From positions 1 through 64,000 of the forward strand of contig JACVCJ010000012.1 of the NCBI GenBank assembly GCA_016742095.1: a stretch of DNA of 64,000 nucleotides, read 5' to 3'. A model generated the notes under the pieces. The model worked only from the letters and a program-made list of their open reading frames with translations, was not told where the DNA came from and did not search any database. Shown in pieces: positions 43,188 to 53,061 of the stretch (position 1 is the first letter of the stretch; the number at the start of each line of letters is the position of its first letter). The translations under genes were made by a program, and so were the position numbers. This stretch comes from Bacteroidia bacterium (GTDB lineage Bacteria > Bacteroidota > Bacteroidia > CAIKAF01).

Positions 43188-44609
43188 TTACAGGCTTTTA
43201 ATAAAGTCAAACAATAAACGGACGCCGTTCCCGGTGGCGCCTTTGCCGCGGTATCCGCTGTTGCGGCCCAGGAAGGCCGGTCCGGCTATATCGAGGTGTA
43301 TCCAGGGATAATCCGTAAAATGCTCCAGGAATTTAGCGGCGGTGATCTGTCCGGCTTCGGGGCCGCCCAGGTTTTTGATATCGGCAATGTCCGATTTGAT
43401 CATATCGCCGTATTCTTTCCACATCGGGAACCACACCAGGCGTTCAAAGGTGCGGCTGCCTGCGTCTTCGAGCTGTGTTTTGTATTTACCGGCATTCACT
43501 TCCATGGCGGCAATGGCTATATCGCCGATGGCGCGAACGGCGGCGCCGGTCAGGGTGGCCAGGTCGATCACCAGTTCCGGGTTGAATTTTTTGGCATAAT
43601 GCAGGGCGTCGGCCAGGATGAGGCGGCCTTCGGCGTCGGTATTGAGTACTTCTACGGTTTTGCCGCTGTACATGGTGATCACATCGCCGGGCACCATGCT
43701 GTTGGCGCTGATGGCATTGTCCGTAAGCGGGGTAATGCCGATCACATGTACGGGAAGTCCGGCGGCAGCAACGGCGCGCAACGTACCGATAACGGCAGCG
43801 GCCCCGGCCATATCGCATTTCATGGTCTCCATACCGCTCGAGGGTTTCAGGCTGGCTCCGCCCGTATCGTACACCACACCTTTACCTACCAGTACCAGCG
43901 GTTTCTTGTTTTTTGCCTTAGCCGGTTTGTATTCCATGATCAGGAAGGCCGGTTCGTGGATACTGGCCTGGTTCACGCCCAGGATACCGCCCATTTTCAG
44001 TGATTCGATCTTCTTTTTGTTGAAGGCCTCGAACTTAATATTGTATCCGGCACACATGGCTTTGGCCTCTTTCACCAGTTCTTTTACGCCCAGGTGATTG
44101 TAGGGTTCGTTCACCAGGTCGCGGGTAAAATGCACCGCTTCGGCCAGTTTTTTCAGGCTTTGCAGATCGGCGCTGCCGTTGTACTGCAGTTTGAGGGCCT
44201 TTTCTTTGCCGTCCTTGTCTTTCTTTCCGAGGTAACGGTCAAAACTGTAGGCCGAAAGCAGGAAACCTTCCAGGAAGGCGTTCACCCAGGCGGCATCGGC
44301 CCCGGCATCGGCGATCTGTAAGGTATGGACTTTTTTACTTTTAAAGAAACTGAAGGCTTTGTTTCCCTCGCTGCGGGCAGCTTCGAGGCTCAGTGAGGTG
44401 TCTTTTTCGTCTTTCTGATCGGCCAGGTATACAAAGTGCGTATACAGGTTCAGTTCGGCATGGGCGCAGTCGCCTTCAAGCGCCTTCTGTACATAGGCTG
44501 TCTGTTCTTTGGACAGGCCCGCCTTTTTATCGGTCTTTTTATTTTTAATTAAATAGATGATATCGGAACCGGGATCCACAGACTTACTGTTATGGAGCTG
44601 AATTTTCAT
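43188..44609 (-). CDS. Leucyl aminopeptidase (M17 family)
   Basis: A 473-residue cytosolic peptidase. The N-terminal domain is poorly conserved (about 1-150). The catalytic domain has LVGKGVVYDTGGASLKPSSGMETMKCDMAGAA (zinc Lys and Asp) and the M17 signature NTDAEGRLILADAL. A minus-strand -7-like sequence (plus CTAAAGTA, 44631-44638) precedes it. It is followed at once by pdxA. Confidence 0.94.
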   Translation of the reverse strand: MKIQLHNSKSVDPGSDIIYLIKNKKTDKKAGLSKEQTAYVQKALEGDCAHAELNLYTHFVYLADQKDEKDTSLSLEAARSEGNKAFSFFKSKKVHTLQIADAGADAAWVNAFLEGFLLSAYSFDRYLGKKDKDGKEKALKLQYNGSADLQSLKKLAEAVHFTRDLVNEPYNHLGVKELVKEAKAMCAGYNIKFEAFNKKKIESLKMGGILGVNQASIHEPAFLIMEYKPAKAKNKKPLVLVGKGVVYDTGGASLKPSSGMETMKCDMAGAAAVIGTLRAVAAAGLPVHVIGITPLTDNAISANSMVPGDVITMYSGKTVEVLNTDAEGRLILADALHYAKKFNPELVIDLATLTGAAVRAIGDIAIAAMEVNAGKYKTQLEDAGSRTFERLVWFPMWKEYGDMIKSDIADIKNLGGPEAGQITAAKFLEHFTDYPWIHLDIAGPAFLGRNSGYRGKGATGNGVRLLFDFIKSL

Positions 44610-44705
44610 AGTTTCTCAATAATTTGGCCTCTAAAGTAGCAAAAAGGCGGCTATTCATTAAATTGTGATGGAAAACTGCTGTTTTTTAGCGCTGAAAAGC
44701 CTGTT

Positions 44706-45995
44706 TCAGAGTACTTCGGCGGCTACAAATGTACTGCCGCCCACAAAAATAAGATCGGAAGTATCGGCCTGGCGCAGGGCTTCTTCCAGTGCCCCGGGTA
44801 CCGAAGGTATCACCCTGCCGCGTAATCCGAAGGCTGCGGCCTGTTCTGCCAGTACTCCGGCATCCAGGGCACGGGGAATGGCCGCCTGTGTAAAATAATA
44901 GAACGCGTCCTGAGGCAGCATCTGCAGTATACCGCTTACGTCTTTATCGTTCACCATACCGATGACCATATGCAGTTGCCGGTGCGGAATGGTACCCAGT
45001 TGCTGAAGAATATACGAAATTCCGTTCTTGTTATGCCCGGTATCGGCAATTACCAGGGGATGCTGTTGCAGAATTTCCCAGCGTCCGCGCAGCCCGGTAT
45101 TGCTTTTTACTTTCCGGATGCCGTTTGCCAGGGCCTCGTCGCTGATCTGCCAGCCCCGTTTGCGCAACTGTACCACGGCCGCATATACGCCGCGTATGTT
45201 CTGCAGCTGGTATTGCCCGGTAAGCGGACTCTCCCATACCTGTAACCCGGCTTCGGGGTCCTGCAGCAGGTAATCGGCATGGGGCGCGTCTGCCGTGAAC
45301 GAACGTACGGATATATCGTACAACTGATCGGCAAAATAAATATCCGCCTGCATCTCGGCGGCTTTCCGGCGGAACACCTCTTCTGTTTCGGGTTGGGTCT
45401 CCGAAATCACCACAGGTATGCCCGCCTTGATGATGCCCGCTTTTTCCCCGGCGATCTCCGGCAGCGTATTGCCCAGGAAGGCCGTATGGTCCCAGCCGAT
45501 ATTGGTGATCAGGCTCAGTTCGGGCGTAATGATATTGGTGCTGTCGAGCCGGCCGCCCATTCCGGTTTCGATAACGGCGATGTCCACCTGCTCCTCGCAG
45601 AAGTATTCAAAGGCGAGGCCCACCGTCATTTCGAAGAACGAGGGTTCGATCTCCCGGAAGAGTTCGCGCCGGGCCATGGTGAACGCAATTACTTTTTCTT
45701 CGGGGATCATCTGTCCGTTGATGCGTATCCGTTCCCGGAAATCGCGCAGGTGCGGCGATGTATACAACCCGGTCCTGTACCCGGCTTCCATCAGTACGGA
45801 GGCCAGTATGTGCGAGGTAGAGCCTTTGCCATTGGTGCCGGCCACGTGCAGGGAGCGGAATTTGTTCTGCGGATCGCCCAGGGCGCGGCAGAGGGCAATG
45901 GTATTGTGCAGGTCCTTTTTGTACGCGGCTCCGCCGATGCGCTGGAACATAGGCAGGGCATTGAAGAGAAAATCGAGGACTTGCTGGTAGGTCAC
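44706..45995 (-). CDS. folC: Folylpolyglutamate synthase/dihydrofolate synthase
   Basis: A 429-residue Mur-ligase-fold enzyme that adds glutamate to folates. The P-loop GTNGKGSTSHILASVL, the omega-loop region IETGMGGRLDSTN and GWDHTAFLG are present, with a C-terminal glutamate-binding domain (VIADTGHNKNGI). The start is GTG at 45995, directly after the TAA of the TonB-like gene (45998-45996), so expression is coupled to the exb operon. Confidence 0.95.
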   Translation of the reverse strand: MTYQQVLDFLFNALPMFQRIGGAAYKKDLHNTIALCRALGDPQNKFRSLHVAGTNGKGSTSHILASVLMEAGYRTGLYTSPHLRDFRERIRINGQMIPEEKVIAFTMARRELFREIEPSFFEMTVGLAFEYFCEEQVDIAVIETGMGGRLDSTNIITPELSLITNIGWDHTAFLGNTLPEIAGEKAGIIKAGIPVVISETQPETEEVFRRKAAEMQADIYFADQLYDISVRSFTADAPHADYLLQDPEAGLQVWESPLTGQYQLQNIRGVYAAVVQLRKRGWQISDEALANGIRKVKSNTGLRGRWEILQQHPLVIADTGHNKNGISYILQQLGTIPHRQLHMVIGMVNDKDVSGILQMLPQDAFYYFTQAAIPRALDAGVLAEQAAAFGLRGRVIPSVPGALEEALRQADTSDLIFVGGSTFVAAEVL

Positions 45996-46784
45996 TTAGT
46001 TGCGGAATTTAAAGTCGAATACCAGGTATCCGAACTCATCGAGAGCGCCCTGTTTGGCGGTGAACTTGTATTTCATGGCTTCGCGGCGGGCCAGGTTCTT
46101 CTGGTCGGGATCGGTGATAGTGGTCTTGGGAATGCCGTCGGGGATCTTAAAACCTTCGGTAACGGCCTCGCGCACGTTGCCATCCTTGTCTACGCGTACG
46201 CGCACCACCAGTTTACCTTCTTCGGCCAGGGCATCCTTATTGATAGCACCGGGTCTTTCGCGGAACCCGCGTCCGTCCAGTCCGTGCAGGTTGATACCGT
46301 TACCGCTGCTGCGGCCGATACCACCTCCTGTGCCGCTTCCGGAGCCTGTTCCGGTACCGCTGCCGCTTCCGGTGCCCATACCGGTACCTGTTCCGCCGCC
46401 GCTGCCACCACCGGAACCGCCGCTGCTGGGGCGGCCCATCAGGGCATTGGAGTTGATCACGGGTTTGGCCGGCTGTGTGCTGGTATTCTGAGTAGGTTTG
46501 GCGGCTGTACTGGTCGGTTTGGAATCCACACCTTCTCTGGCCGTCATCATATTTTCGGCCGGCTGGGCCGGTTTGGGCCTGCTGCTTGCCTGTACGGGCG
46601 TTCCGCCGCCACCGCCGCCGCCGGCCGAACCGATGGCTTCCAGTTCGATAGGAAGAGGAAGGGGCGGATCGATCCTGATCTCCGGCATGGTCAGGAACAG
46701 CAATAACAACAGCAATAGGATATGCAGAACTACCGTAATGGCAATCCCGGTTGATGTATCGACGGTTTTTGTTGTGCTTTCCAT
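45996..46784 (-). CDS. TonB-like energy transducer
   Basis: A 262-residue protein with one N-terminal membrane helix (about 13-33, ITVVLHILLLLLLLFLTM). A long low-complexity periplasmic linker (about 55-175) is rich in P, then G/S/T (GSGGGSGGGTGTG). The C-terminal alpha/beta domain (about 185-262; LVVRVRVDKDGNVREAVTEGF) is of TonB type. The linker is glycine-serine rather than the usual proline-lysine. It forms a TonB complex with the ExbB and ExbD encoded just upstream. Confidence 0.85.
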   Translation of the reverse strand: MESTTKTVDTSTGIAITVVLHILLLLLLLFLTMPEIRIDPPLPLPIELEAIGSAGGGGGGGTPVQASSRPKPAQPAENMMTAREGVDSKPTSTAAKPTQNTSTQPAKPVINSNALMGRPSSGGSGGGSGGGTGTGMGTGSGSGTGTGSGSGTGGGIGRSSGNGINLHGLDGRGFRERPGAINKDALAEEGKLVVRVRVDKDGNVREAVTEGFKIPDGIPKTTITDPDQKNLARREAMKYKFTAKQGALDEFGYLVFDFKFRN

Positions 46785-46836
46785 ATATCTCTTTCCTGTA
46801 TGTACACCCGAAAGGCGTACAGGTTCAATTCGGAAC

Positions 46837-47253
46837 TTATCCGGGTTGTTTGCGGTCGCCGGTGATGATGACGGGCTTCCATCCGTTTTGTACGTAAATC
46901 ATATCCACAAGTTGCACAAAAACATCATAATCTACCGATTTGTCCACGGCGATCTCCACCCGCGGCTCGGCCATATCGGCCACCAGCAGCTGCAGTTCGC
47001 CCTGTATCGCTTCGTAGGGCACCTGTTTCTGGTTCACGTAGTAATTCAGGTCTTTGTCCACGCTTACCCGAACGCTTTTGGTCGCGCCCGATTTCTCGCG
47101 TGAGGTGCCTTTGGGCAGGTCTACCCGCATCACGTTGTTCTCCGCCACCTTGGTAGAAAGGATCATGAAGAAGATCAGCAGCAGGAAGATCATATCGGTC
47201 ATGGAGCTCATATTGAACTCGACCGCTACCTTATTTCTGGATCTCAGGTTCAT
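46837..47253 (-). CDS. exbD: ExbD/TolR-family biopolymer transport protein
   Basis: A 138-residue protein with a single membrane helix (about 18-38) carrying the conserved proton-path Asp in SSMTDMIFLLLIFFMIL. The periplasmic domain ends LVDMIYVQNGWKPVIITG. It is the middle gene of the exbB-exbD-tonB-like unit. Confidence 0.94.
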   Translation of the reverse strand: MNLRSRNKVAVEFNMSSMTDMIFLLLIFFMILSTKVAENNVMRVDLPKGTSREKSGATKSVRVSVDKDLNYYVNQKQVPYEAIQGELQLLVADMAEPRVEIAVDKSVDYDVFVQLVDMIYVQNGWKPVIITGDRKQPG

Positions 47254-47264
47254 ACGTTCTCTTT

Positions 47265-47990
47265 TTAAGATGGTTCGTTCAGCACGTCCATGAATTCGAT
47301 GGCGCCGGCTTCCATTTTATAGATCACACGTTCTACCTGGGCTACCAGCAGGTTATAACATACGTAGGCCATAATACCTACGATGAGTCCGCCCACGGTG
47401 GTCACCATGGCTTCGTAGATACCGCCGGAGAGGGCTTCCACCGTAATGGTGCCGCTGCTGAGGCGGGCGCTTTCGGCCATGTTGTACAAACTTTTGATCA
47501 TACCTACCACCGTACCGAGGAAGCCGAGCATGGGCGCAGCACCGGAGATGGTGGCCAGCAGGGCCATTTTGCTTTCGAGTTTCGATACTTCGAGTTTGGC
47601 CACGTTCTCGATGGCGGCGCTGATATCGTCAAGCGGGCGGCCGATGCGGGATATCCCTTTTTCGATCATGCGGGCCAGCGGTGTATTGGCGCTCATACAG
47701 AGCGAACGGGCTGCGTCGATCTTACCATGCGTGATATGGTCGCGGATATTGTTCATAAAATTGCGGTCCACCCGTCCGGCACGGCTGATGGCCATCATAC
47801 GTTCCACAAAAATGTATACGGCAATCACCGACATAATGGCGATGGGGATCATGATCCAGCCACCGAGCAGGGTCATTTCCCAGACATTGATCGGTTTTGG
47901 TTCTTCGGCCGCCTGATTCAGTAATTGTGACGCCACCTGTGCCGTTGTATCGGCAGCAGAACCCAGGTTTACTTGCATTGAAAATGCCAT
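47265..47990 (-). CDS. exbB: ExbB/TolQ/MotA-type proton channel protein
   Basis: A 241-residue membrane protein with three helices: about 36-56, 136-160 and 180-205. It has the family block MLGFLGTVVGMIKSLYNMA...ISGGIYEAMVTTVGGLIVGI (here ALSGGIYEAMVTT). It pairs with ExbD to drive the TonB-like protein. The ATG at 47990 was chosen, since the 38 codons upstream have no membrane-protein character. Confidence 0.93.
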   Translation of the reverse strand: MAFSMQVNLGSAADTTAQVASQLLNQAAEEPKPINVWEMTLLGGWIMIPIAIMSVIAVYIFVERMMAISRAGRVDRNFMNNIRDHITHGKIDAARSLCMSANTPLARMIEKGISRIGRPLDDISAAIENVAKLEVSKLESKMALLATISGAAPMLGFLGTVVGMIKSLYNMAESARLSSGTITVEALSGGIYEAMVTTVGGLIVGIMAYVCYNLLVAQVERVIYKMEAGAIEFMDVLNEPS

Positions 47991-48266
47991 AATCGTTTTT
48001 CGTTTTTGTGTGTAACGTATTATATATCGGTGCAGGTATGCCCTTCCTGTTAAACTATGTGAACAAACCGCACAGAGTACAAAGCACTTAATTAATGCGG
48101 GCATTTTGCCCCGTGTATGCCGAATTCTATGTACAGTCCGTTGTTAATTTCTTGTACAGTGCTGTTTGTACGGCTGTCCGGGGGAATTTGGACCTTTTCC
48201 GTAACAAAGCGGCGGGCTTCTGCGTTTATGCAGTAAAGGGAAGCTTTGTACTTTCGTGAAAAATTA

Positions 48267-48273
48267 AAGGAGC
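48267..48273 (+). promoter_or_regulatory. Strong Shine-Dalgarno site before the adenosyltransferase gene
   Basis: AAAGGAG sits 1-2 bases before ATG 48275, close for a ribosome site. Such sites are uncommon in this window, where most starts lack one. A -7-like TACTTTCG lies just upstream. Confidence 0.45.
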
Positions 48274-48274
48274 A

Positions 48275-48841
48275 ATGAAAATTTATACCAAAACGGGCGA
48301 CGGCGGACAGACGGCCTTATTCGGCGGAGCCCGCATACCGAAATACCATCCCCGTATCGAATCCTACGGTACGGTAGATGAACTGAACGCGTTCACGGGC
48401 CTGCTGGCCGATTCCATGGACGAAGGGGAACTGCGCGCCGAACTGCGGCATATACAGAGTACGCTGTTCACCCTGGGTTCGCACCTGGCCGCCGAACCGG
48501 GTAAAAAGAACCTCTGGGTGCCCGAACTGCACGAAGAGGAGATCGAACTGCTGGAAAAACGCATCGACGCCTGGGACCTGGAACTGCCCCCGCTGAAGAA
48601 TTTTATACTGCCGGGCGGACATATACAGGTTTCGCACGCGCACGTATGCCGCACCGTATGCCGCCGGGCCGAACGGCTCTGCATTGCCCTGCAGGCCGAA
48701 GAAGGCAATGTGCCCGAAAAAGTGATCCCCTACCTGAACCGCCTGTCCGATTATTTCTTTACCCTGGCCCGCAAACTGGCGCATGACCTGGGGGTGGAAG
48801 AGATCGCCTGGCAACCCCGGAAAAAAGATGAAAAAGGTTAA
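48275..48841 (+). CDS. Cob(I)yrinic acid a,c-diamide adenosyltransferase (PduO type)
   Basis: A 188-residue ATP:corrinoid adenosyltransferase. It has the N-terminal ATP motif YTKTGDGGQTALFGGARIPKYHPRIESYGTVDELNAF and the helical-bundle motifs HVCRTVCRRAERL and PYLNRLSDYFFTLAR. It makes adenosylcobalamin from cobalamin and ATP. No other cobalamin gene is near, so it probably serves salvage. Confidence 0.96.
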   Translation: MKIYTKTGDGGQTALFGGARIPKYHPRIESYGTVDELNAFTGLLADSMDEGELRAELRHIQSTLFTLGSHLAAEPGKKNLWVPELHEEEIELLEKRIDAWDLELPPLKNFILPGGHIQVSHAHVCRTVCRRAERLCIALQAEEGNVPEKVIPYLNRLSDYFFTLARKLAHDLGVEEIAWQPRKKDEKG

Positions 48842-48992
48842 TTTTCAATGAATTTATCAAAAAACGGGCTCTTGTATCTTAAAAAAATTACTTTTGCGCC
48901 CCGAATATTTTTTTGAAACATAAACGAAATCGTATCGTTTTACGTAATCAATAGAAGCATTCATAATTGTCAAACACAAAACCCGAGAGAAT

Positions 48993-49214
48993 ATGTACTG
49001 GACATTAGAATTGGCCTCCTACCTGGAAGACGCTCCCTGGCCGGCCACCAAAGATGAACTTATTGATTTTGCCATGCGTTCCGGCGCGCCGCTCGAAGTT
49101 ATTGAGAATCTGCAGGAAATGGAAGATGAAGGCGAAGTGTATGAAAGTATTGAAGATATATGGCCTGATTATCCCACCAAAGAAGATTTTCTTTTTAACG
49201 AAGACGAATACTGA
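48993..49214 (+). CDS. DUF2795 family small acidic protein
   Basis: A 73-residue protein, MYWTLELASYLEDAPWPATK...DELIDFAMRSGAP...YPTKEDFLFNEDEY. It matches the short, highly conserved Bacteroidota DUF2795 group; the function is unknown. A -7 match TACTTTTG lies at 48889-48896. Its neighbour is secA. Confidence 0.92.
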   Translation: MYWTLELASYLEDAPWPATKDELIDFAMRSGAPLEVIENLQEMEDEGEVYESIEDIWPDYPTKEDFLFNEDEY

Positions 49215-49244
49215 CAAAATAGCAGTATAGGCTGTTAATTTTCT

Positions 49245-49298
49245 GACAAAGATAACCTGATTCGTGGCGTTTTTCTGACGAATAGGGTTATCTTTGTC
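49245..49298. promoter_or_regulatory. secA promoter inside a large palindrome
   Basis: GACAAAGATAACC (49245-49257) and GGTTATCTTTGTC (49286-49298) are perfect 13-bp inverted arms. Inside them ATTCGT (49260-49265)/ACGAAT (49278-49283) also pair. The right arm holds the -7 element TATCTTTG (49289-49296); the left arm holds the same element facing the other way. secA begins at 49369. Confidence 0.65.
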
Positions 49299-49368
49299 GC
49301 GTTTTGCAGGTTTGGAGTAACTTTTGATATATACTCTGTACCATACAACTAATTTCAAGAAACGAACA

Positions 49369-52300
49369 ATGGGAATTTTATCCGGAATAATGAGTCTGTT
49401 CGGCGGTTCAAAATCGGAAGCCGACATCAGGGAACTGAAACCGATCGTAGATAAGGTAAACGCATTTTATCCGGGTCTGGCTGCCCTGAGCAATGACGAG
49501 CTCCGCGGAAAAACGCTGGAATTCAGAGCGCGCATACGCGAACACATCGCCGACGAGGAGAACAAAATTGCGGCCTTAAAGGCCCAGATCGCCGAAAATG
49601 CATACGACCACCCGGAAGAGAACGAAAAACTGTTCGAAGAAGTAGCGGCCCTCGAAAAAACCGTTACCAAAAAAATTGAGGAAGTGCTGGAGCGCATCCT
49701 GCCCGAGGCCTTTGCCGTGGTGAAAGAGACCGCCCGCCGCCTCAAAGAGAACGAAGAACTGGAAATTACCCCCACACAAATGGACCGCGACCTGGCAGCA
49801 AAAGGCGCGGATTTTGTGCGTATAGAGGGCGATAAAGCCTACTGGAAGAATAACTGGATGGCCGCCGGTAACCATGTAAAATGGGATATGGTGCACTACG
49901 ATGTGCAGCTGATCGGTGGTTCGGTACTGCATAAAGGACGTATTGCCGAGATGACCACCGGTGAAGGTAAGACCCTGGTGGCTACCCTGCCGGTATACCT
50001 CAACGCCCTTCCGGGCCGCGGGGTACACGTGGTTACGGTGAACGACTACCTGGCACGACGCGACAGTGAATGGAACGGTCCGCTGTTCCAGTTCCACGGC
50101 CTCACGGTAGACTGTATCGATAAACACCAGCCCAACAGCGACAGCCGCAAAGCGGCCTACGAAGCCGATATCACCTACGGTACCAATAACGAATTCGGTT
50201 TCGATTACCTGCGCGATAACATGGTGCGCAGCCCCGAAGAACTCGTGCAGCGTAAACACAACTACGCCATTGTGGATGAGGTTGACTCCGTTCTGGTGGA
50301 TGACGCCCGTACGCCCCTGATCATTTCGGGACCTACGCCCAAAGGCGATACCCACGAGTTCGATGTACTGCGCCCCCGCGTGGAAAAACTGGTGGAATTC
50401 CAGCGAAAACTTGCAAATAAAGAACTGGCCGAGGCAAAAAAACTCCTCGAAAGCAACAATAAAGAAGACGAAAAAGCCGGTGGTGAAAAGGTATTCCGTG
50501 CACACCGCGGTCTGCCCAAGAACGGCGCCCTTATCAAGTTCCTGAGCGAACCGGGCGTACGTACCCTGATGCAGAAAACAGAGAACCACTTCCTGCAGGA
50601 CCAGCAGAAAGAAATGCACAAGATCGACGATGAGCTCTTTTTCGTGATCGACGAAAAGAACAACTCTGTTGACCTTACCGATAAAGGGATCTCGCTCATC
50701 AGCGAAAACTCGTCCGACCCGAATTTCTTCATTATCCCGGACCTGAACATGGAAATGCACAAGCTGGAATCCATGGGCCTGGACAAGGACGAACTGCTGG
50801 AACGCAAAGAGACCCTGCTGCGCGATTATACCATCAAGTCGGAGCGTATCCACTCTGTGAACCAGCTGCTGAAAGCCTATGCACTGTTCGAAAAGGACGT
50901 GGACTACGTAATTATGGACGGCAAGGTGAAGATCGTGGACGAGCAGACCGGCCGTATCCTGGACGGACGCCGTTATTCAGACGGACTGCACCAGGCCATC
51001 GAAGCCAAGGAGAACGTAAAAGTGGAAGCCGCCACACAAACGTATGCCACCATTACCCTGCAGAACTACTTCCGTATGTACAACAAGCTGGCCGGTATGA
51101 CCGGTACGGCCGAAACGGAAGCCAAAGAGTTCTGGGACATTTATAAGCTGGATGTGTCGGTGATCCCGACCAACCGCCCGATACAGCGTAAAGATATGGA
51201 AGACCTGGTCTACAAGACCAAGCGTGAGAAATACAACGCGGTGATCGAACAGATCGAAAAGTACGTGAGTGAAAAACGTCCGGTGCTGGTAGGTACCACA
51301 TCGGTAGAGATCTCGGAATTGCTGAGCCGTATGCTCACCATGAAAGGGATCAGACACCAGGTACTGAACGCCAAACTGCACCAGAAAGAGGCCGAGATCG
51401 TGGCCGAAGCCGGTAAGCCGGGTACGGTGACCATTGCCACCAATATGGCGGGTCGCGGTACCGACATTAAACTGGGCGAAGGTGTAAAAGAGGCGGGCGG
51501 GCTGGCCATTATCGGTACCGAACGTCACGACAGCCGCCGTGTGGACCGCCAGCTGCGTGGTCGTGCCGGTCGCCAGGGTGACCCGGGAACTTCACAGTTC
51601 TTCGTTTCCCTCGAAGACGACCTGATGCGTCTTTTCGGTTCGGAGCGTATTGCCCGCCTGATGGACAGCATGGGCTATAAAGAAGGCGAAGTGCTTACCC
51701 ACAGCATGATCACCAGATCGATCGAACGCGCCCAGAAAAAAGTAGAAGAGAACAACTTCGGTATACGTAAACGACTGCTGGAATACGACGACGTGATGAA
51801 CCAGCAGCGCGAAGTGATCTATACCAAACGCCGCAACGCCCTGTTCGGCGATAAGGTAAGTACCGATATCTATACCATGCTGCACGATGTGTGCGAGAAC
51901 CTGGTGAACCGCCACTCCGAAGCCCGTGATTTCTCCGGTTTCGAAATGGACGTGCTGCGTATCCTGGGGATGGAAAGCCCGGTGGACGAAGCCGAGTTCT
52001 ACAAGAAAAGTACCGATGAACTGAGCGATCTGCTGCTCGATAAAGTACATGAGACCTATCGTGCCCGTATGGAACATATCCGCCAGACCGCCATGCCGGT
52101 GATCAGCGATGTGTTCAAGAACCAGGGGCATCAATATACGAATATTGTGATCCCGGTAACGGACGGCATCCGCGGTTTCCAGACCGTGGTGAACCTCGAA
52201 AAAGCGTTCCGGACCGAAGGGAAGGAGCTTACCCTGAGCATTGAAAAGGGTATTATGCTGGCCCTGATCGATAACGTGTGGAAAGAACACCTGCGCGATA

Positions 52301-52689
52301 TCGACGATCTGAAGCAGAGCGTACAGAATGCCGTATTCGAACAGAAAGATCCCCTGCTGATCTACAAACTGGAAAGTTTCAATGTATTCAAGGAAATGGT
52401 GAACCGCCTCAATGAAGACGTGGTGTCCTTCCTGATGAAAGCCTTCCTGGCATCGGGCAACCAGCAGGAAGTACGCGAAGCTCCCGTAGCCCCGAAGCAG
52501 GAAAAACTGCAGACCTCACGTCCCGAAGAGGACGGCGGCGCACAGGCACAGGAAATAGCCGAAGAGCCCCTTCCGAAGCCGGTGCAGACCCCGGTGCGTG
52601 CAGCCGTCAAAGTAGGCCGTAACGATGCCTGCCCCTGCGGAAGCGGTAAGAAATACAAGAACTGCCACGGTGCCGGAGTAAACGCTTAA
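49369..52689 (+). CDS. secA: Preprotein translocase ATPase SecA
   Basis: A 1106-residue SecA motor for Sec export. Walker A is [14 protein letters not shown], and Walker B lies in the [22 protein letters not shown] region. The nucleotide-binding domain 2 has [13 protein letters not shown] and [19 protein letters not shown] charged insertion (about 345-450) is typical of Bacteroidota SecA. The C-terminal zinc site is [14 protein letters not shown]. The ATG at 49369 starts the usual short [20 protein letters not shown]. Confidence 0.97.
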   Translation: MGILSGIMSLFGGSKSEADIRELKPIVDKVNAFYPGLAALSNDELRGKTLEFRARIREHIADEENKIAALKAQIAENAYDHPEENEKLFEEVAALEKTVTKKIEEVLERILPEAFAVVKETARRLKENEELEITPTQMDRDLAAKGADFVRIEGDKAYWKNNWMAAGNHVKWDMVHYDVQLIGGSVLHKGRIAEMTTGEGKTLVATLPVYLNALPGRGVHVVTVNDYLARRDSEWNGPLFQFHGLTVDCIDKHQPNSDSRKAAYEADITYGTNNEFGFDYLRDNMVRSPEELVQRKHNYAIVDEVDSVLVDDARTPLIISGPTPKGDTHEFDVLRPRVEKLVEFQRKLANKELAEAKKLLESNNKEDEKAGGEKVFRAHRGLPKNGALIKFLSEPGVRTLMQKTENHFLQDQQKEMHKIDDELFFVIDEKNNSVDLTDKGISLISENSSDPNFFIIPDLNMEMHKLESMGLDKDELLERKETLLRDYTIKSERIHSVNQLLKAYALFEKDVDYVIMDGKVKIVDEQTGRILDGRRYSDGLHQAIEAKENVKVEAATQTYATITLQNYFRMYNKLAGMTGTAETEAKEFWDIYKLDVSVIPTNRPIQRKDMEDLVYKTKREKYNAVIEQIEKYVSEKRPVLVGTTSVEISELLSRMLTMKGIRHQVLNAKLHQKEAEIVAEAGKPGTVTIATNMAGRGTDIKLGEGVKEAGGLAIIGTERHDSRRVDRQLRGRAGRQGDPGTSQFFVSLEDDLMRLFGSERIARLMDSMGYKEGEVLTHSMITRSIERAQKKVEENNFGIRKRLLEYDDVMNQQREVIYTKRRNALFGDKVSTDIYTMLHDVCENLVNRHSEARDFSGFEMDVLRILGMESPVDEAEFYKKSTDELSDLLLDKVHETYRARMEHIRQTAMPVISDVFKNQGHQYTNIVIPVTDGIRGFQTVVNLEKAFRTEGKELTLSIEKGIMLALIDNVWKEHLRDIDDLKQSVQNAVFEQKDPLLIYKLESFNVFKEMVNRLNEDVVSFLMKAFLASGNQQEVREAPVAPKQEKLQTSRPEEDGGAQAQEIAEEPLPKPVQTPVRAAVKVGRNDACPCGSGKKYKNCHGAGVNA

Positions 52690-52715
52690 GCAACCGATAT
52701 ACTTTTATTTGAAAG

Positions 52716-52745
52716 ACCTCCGTACGGGATACGGAGGTTTTTTTA
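52716..52745 (+). terminator. secA terminator
   Basis: ACCTCCGTA (52716-52724) pairs with TACGGAGGT (52730-52738), followed by seven Ts. Confidence 0.9.
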
Positions 52746-53026
52746 TGCAGAAGAGTATCCGCCGGGAACACAGACCCGCAAAAGACCTGGACGGGCCTGC
52801 CGGTTTGTTGAATTTTGTGAAGTCAAAATCGTCAAAAGCTAAACAAAACAAAAGAAAATTTTCAGGTAGAATTACCTGAATTGATATACGAAAATAAAAA
52901 GTTTACATCAAGATGAAGATAATGTAAATTTCACAACATGAACATTATTAGTCTGTTGTGTCTAAAAATGGACTTCGTTGAAAACTAAACTTTAAAAAAA
53001 GATTAATTGAACATACAATTTGGCAT

Positions 53027-53034
53027 TACCTTTG
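53027..53034 (+). promoter_or_regulatory. -7 element of T9SS adhesin gene
   Basis: TACCTTTG, 27 bases before the chosen ATG. The best TTG upstream (53007-53009) is 17 bases away. Confidence 0.55.
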
Positions 53035-53061
53035 CAACACCCTAATGAAATCACCAAATCT

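Larger units (their letters stand above)
52690..53061. other. Long A+T-rich intergenic region before the T9SS adhesin gene
   Basis: No gene is seen. After the secA terminator it becomes strongly A+T rich and holds three inverted repeats: TTCAGGTA/TACCTGAA (52861-52880), TTTACAT/ATGTAAA (52902-52928) and CACAACA/TGTTGTG (52932-52960). These are followed by the -7 element at 53027. Confidence 0.6.

Noticed and set aside
46190-46640. Tandem-looking repeats on the minus strand
   Set aside because: They encode the Gly/Ser/Thr linker of the TonB-like protein; low-complexity coding DNA, not a CRISPR or satellite.
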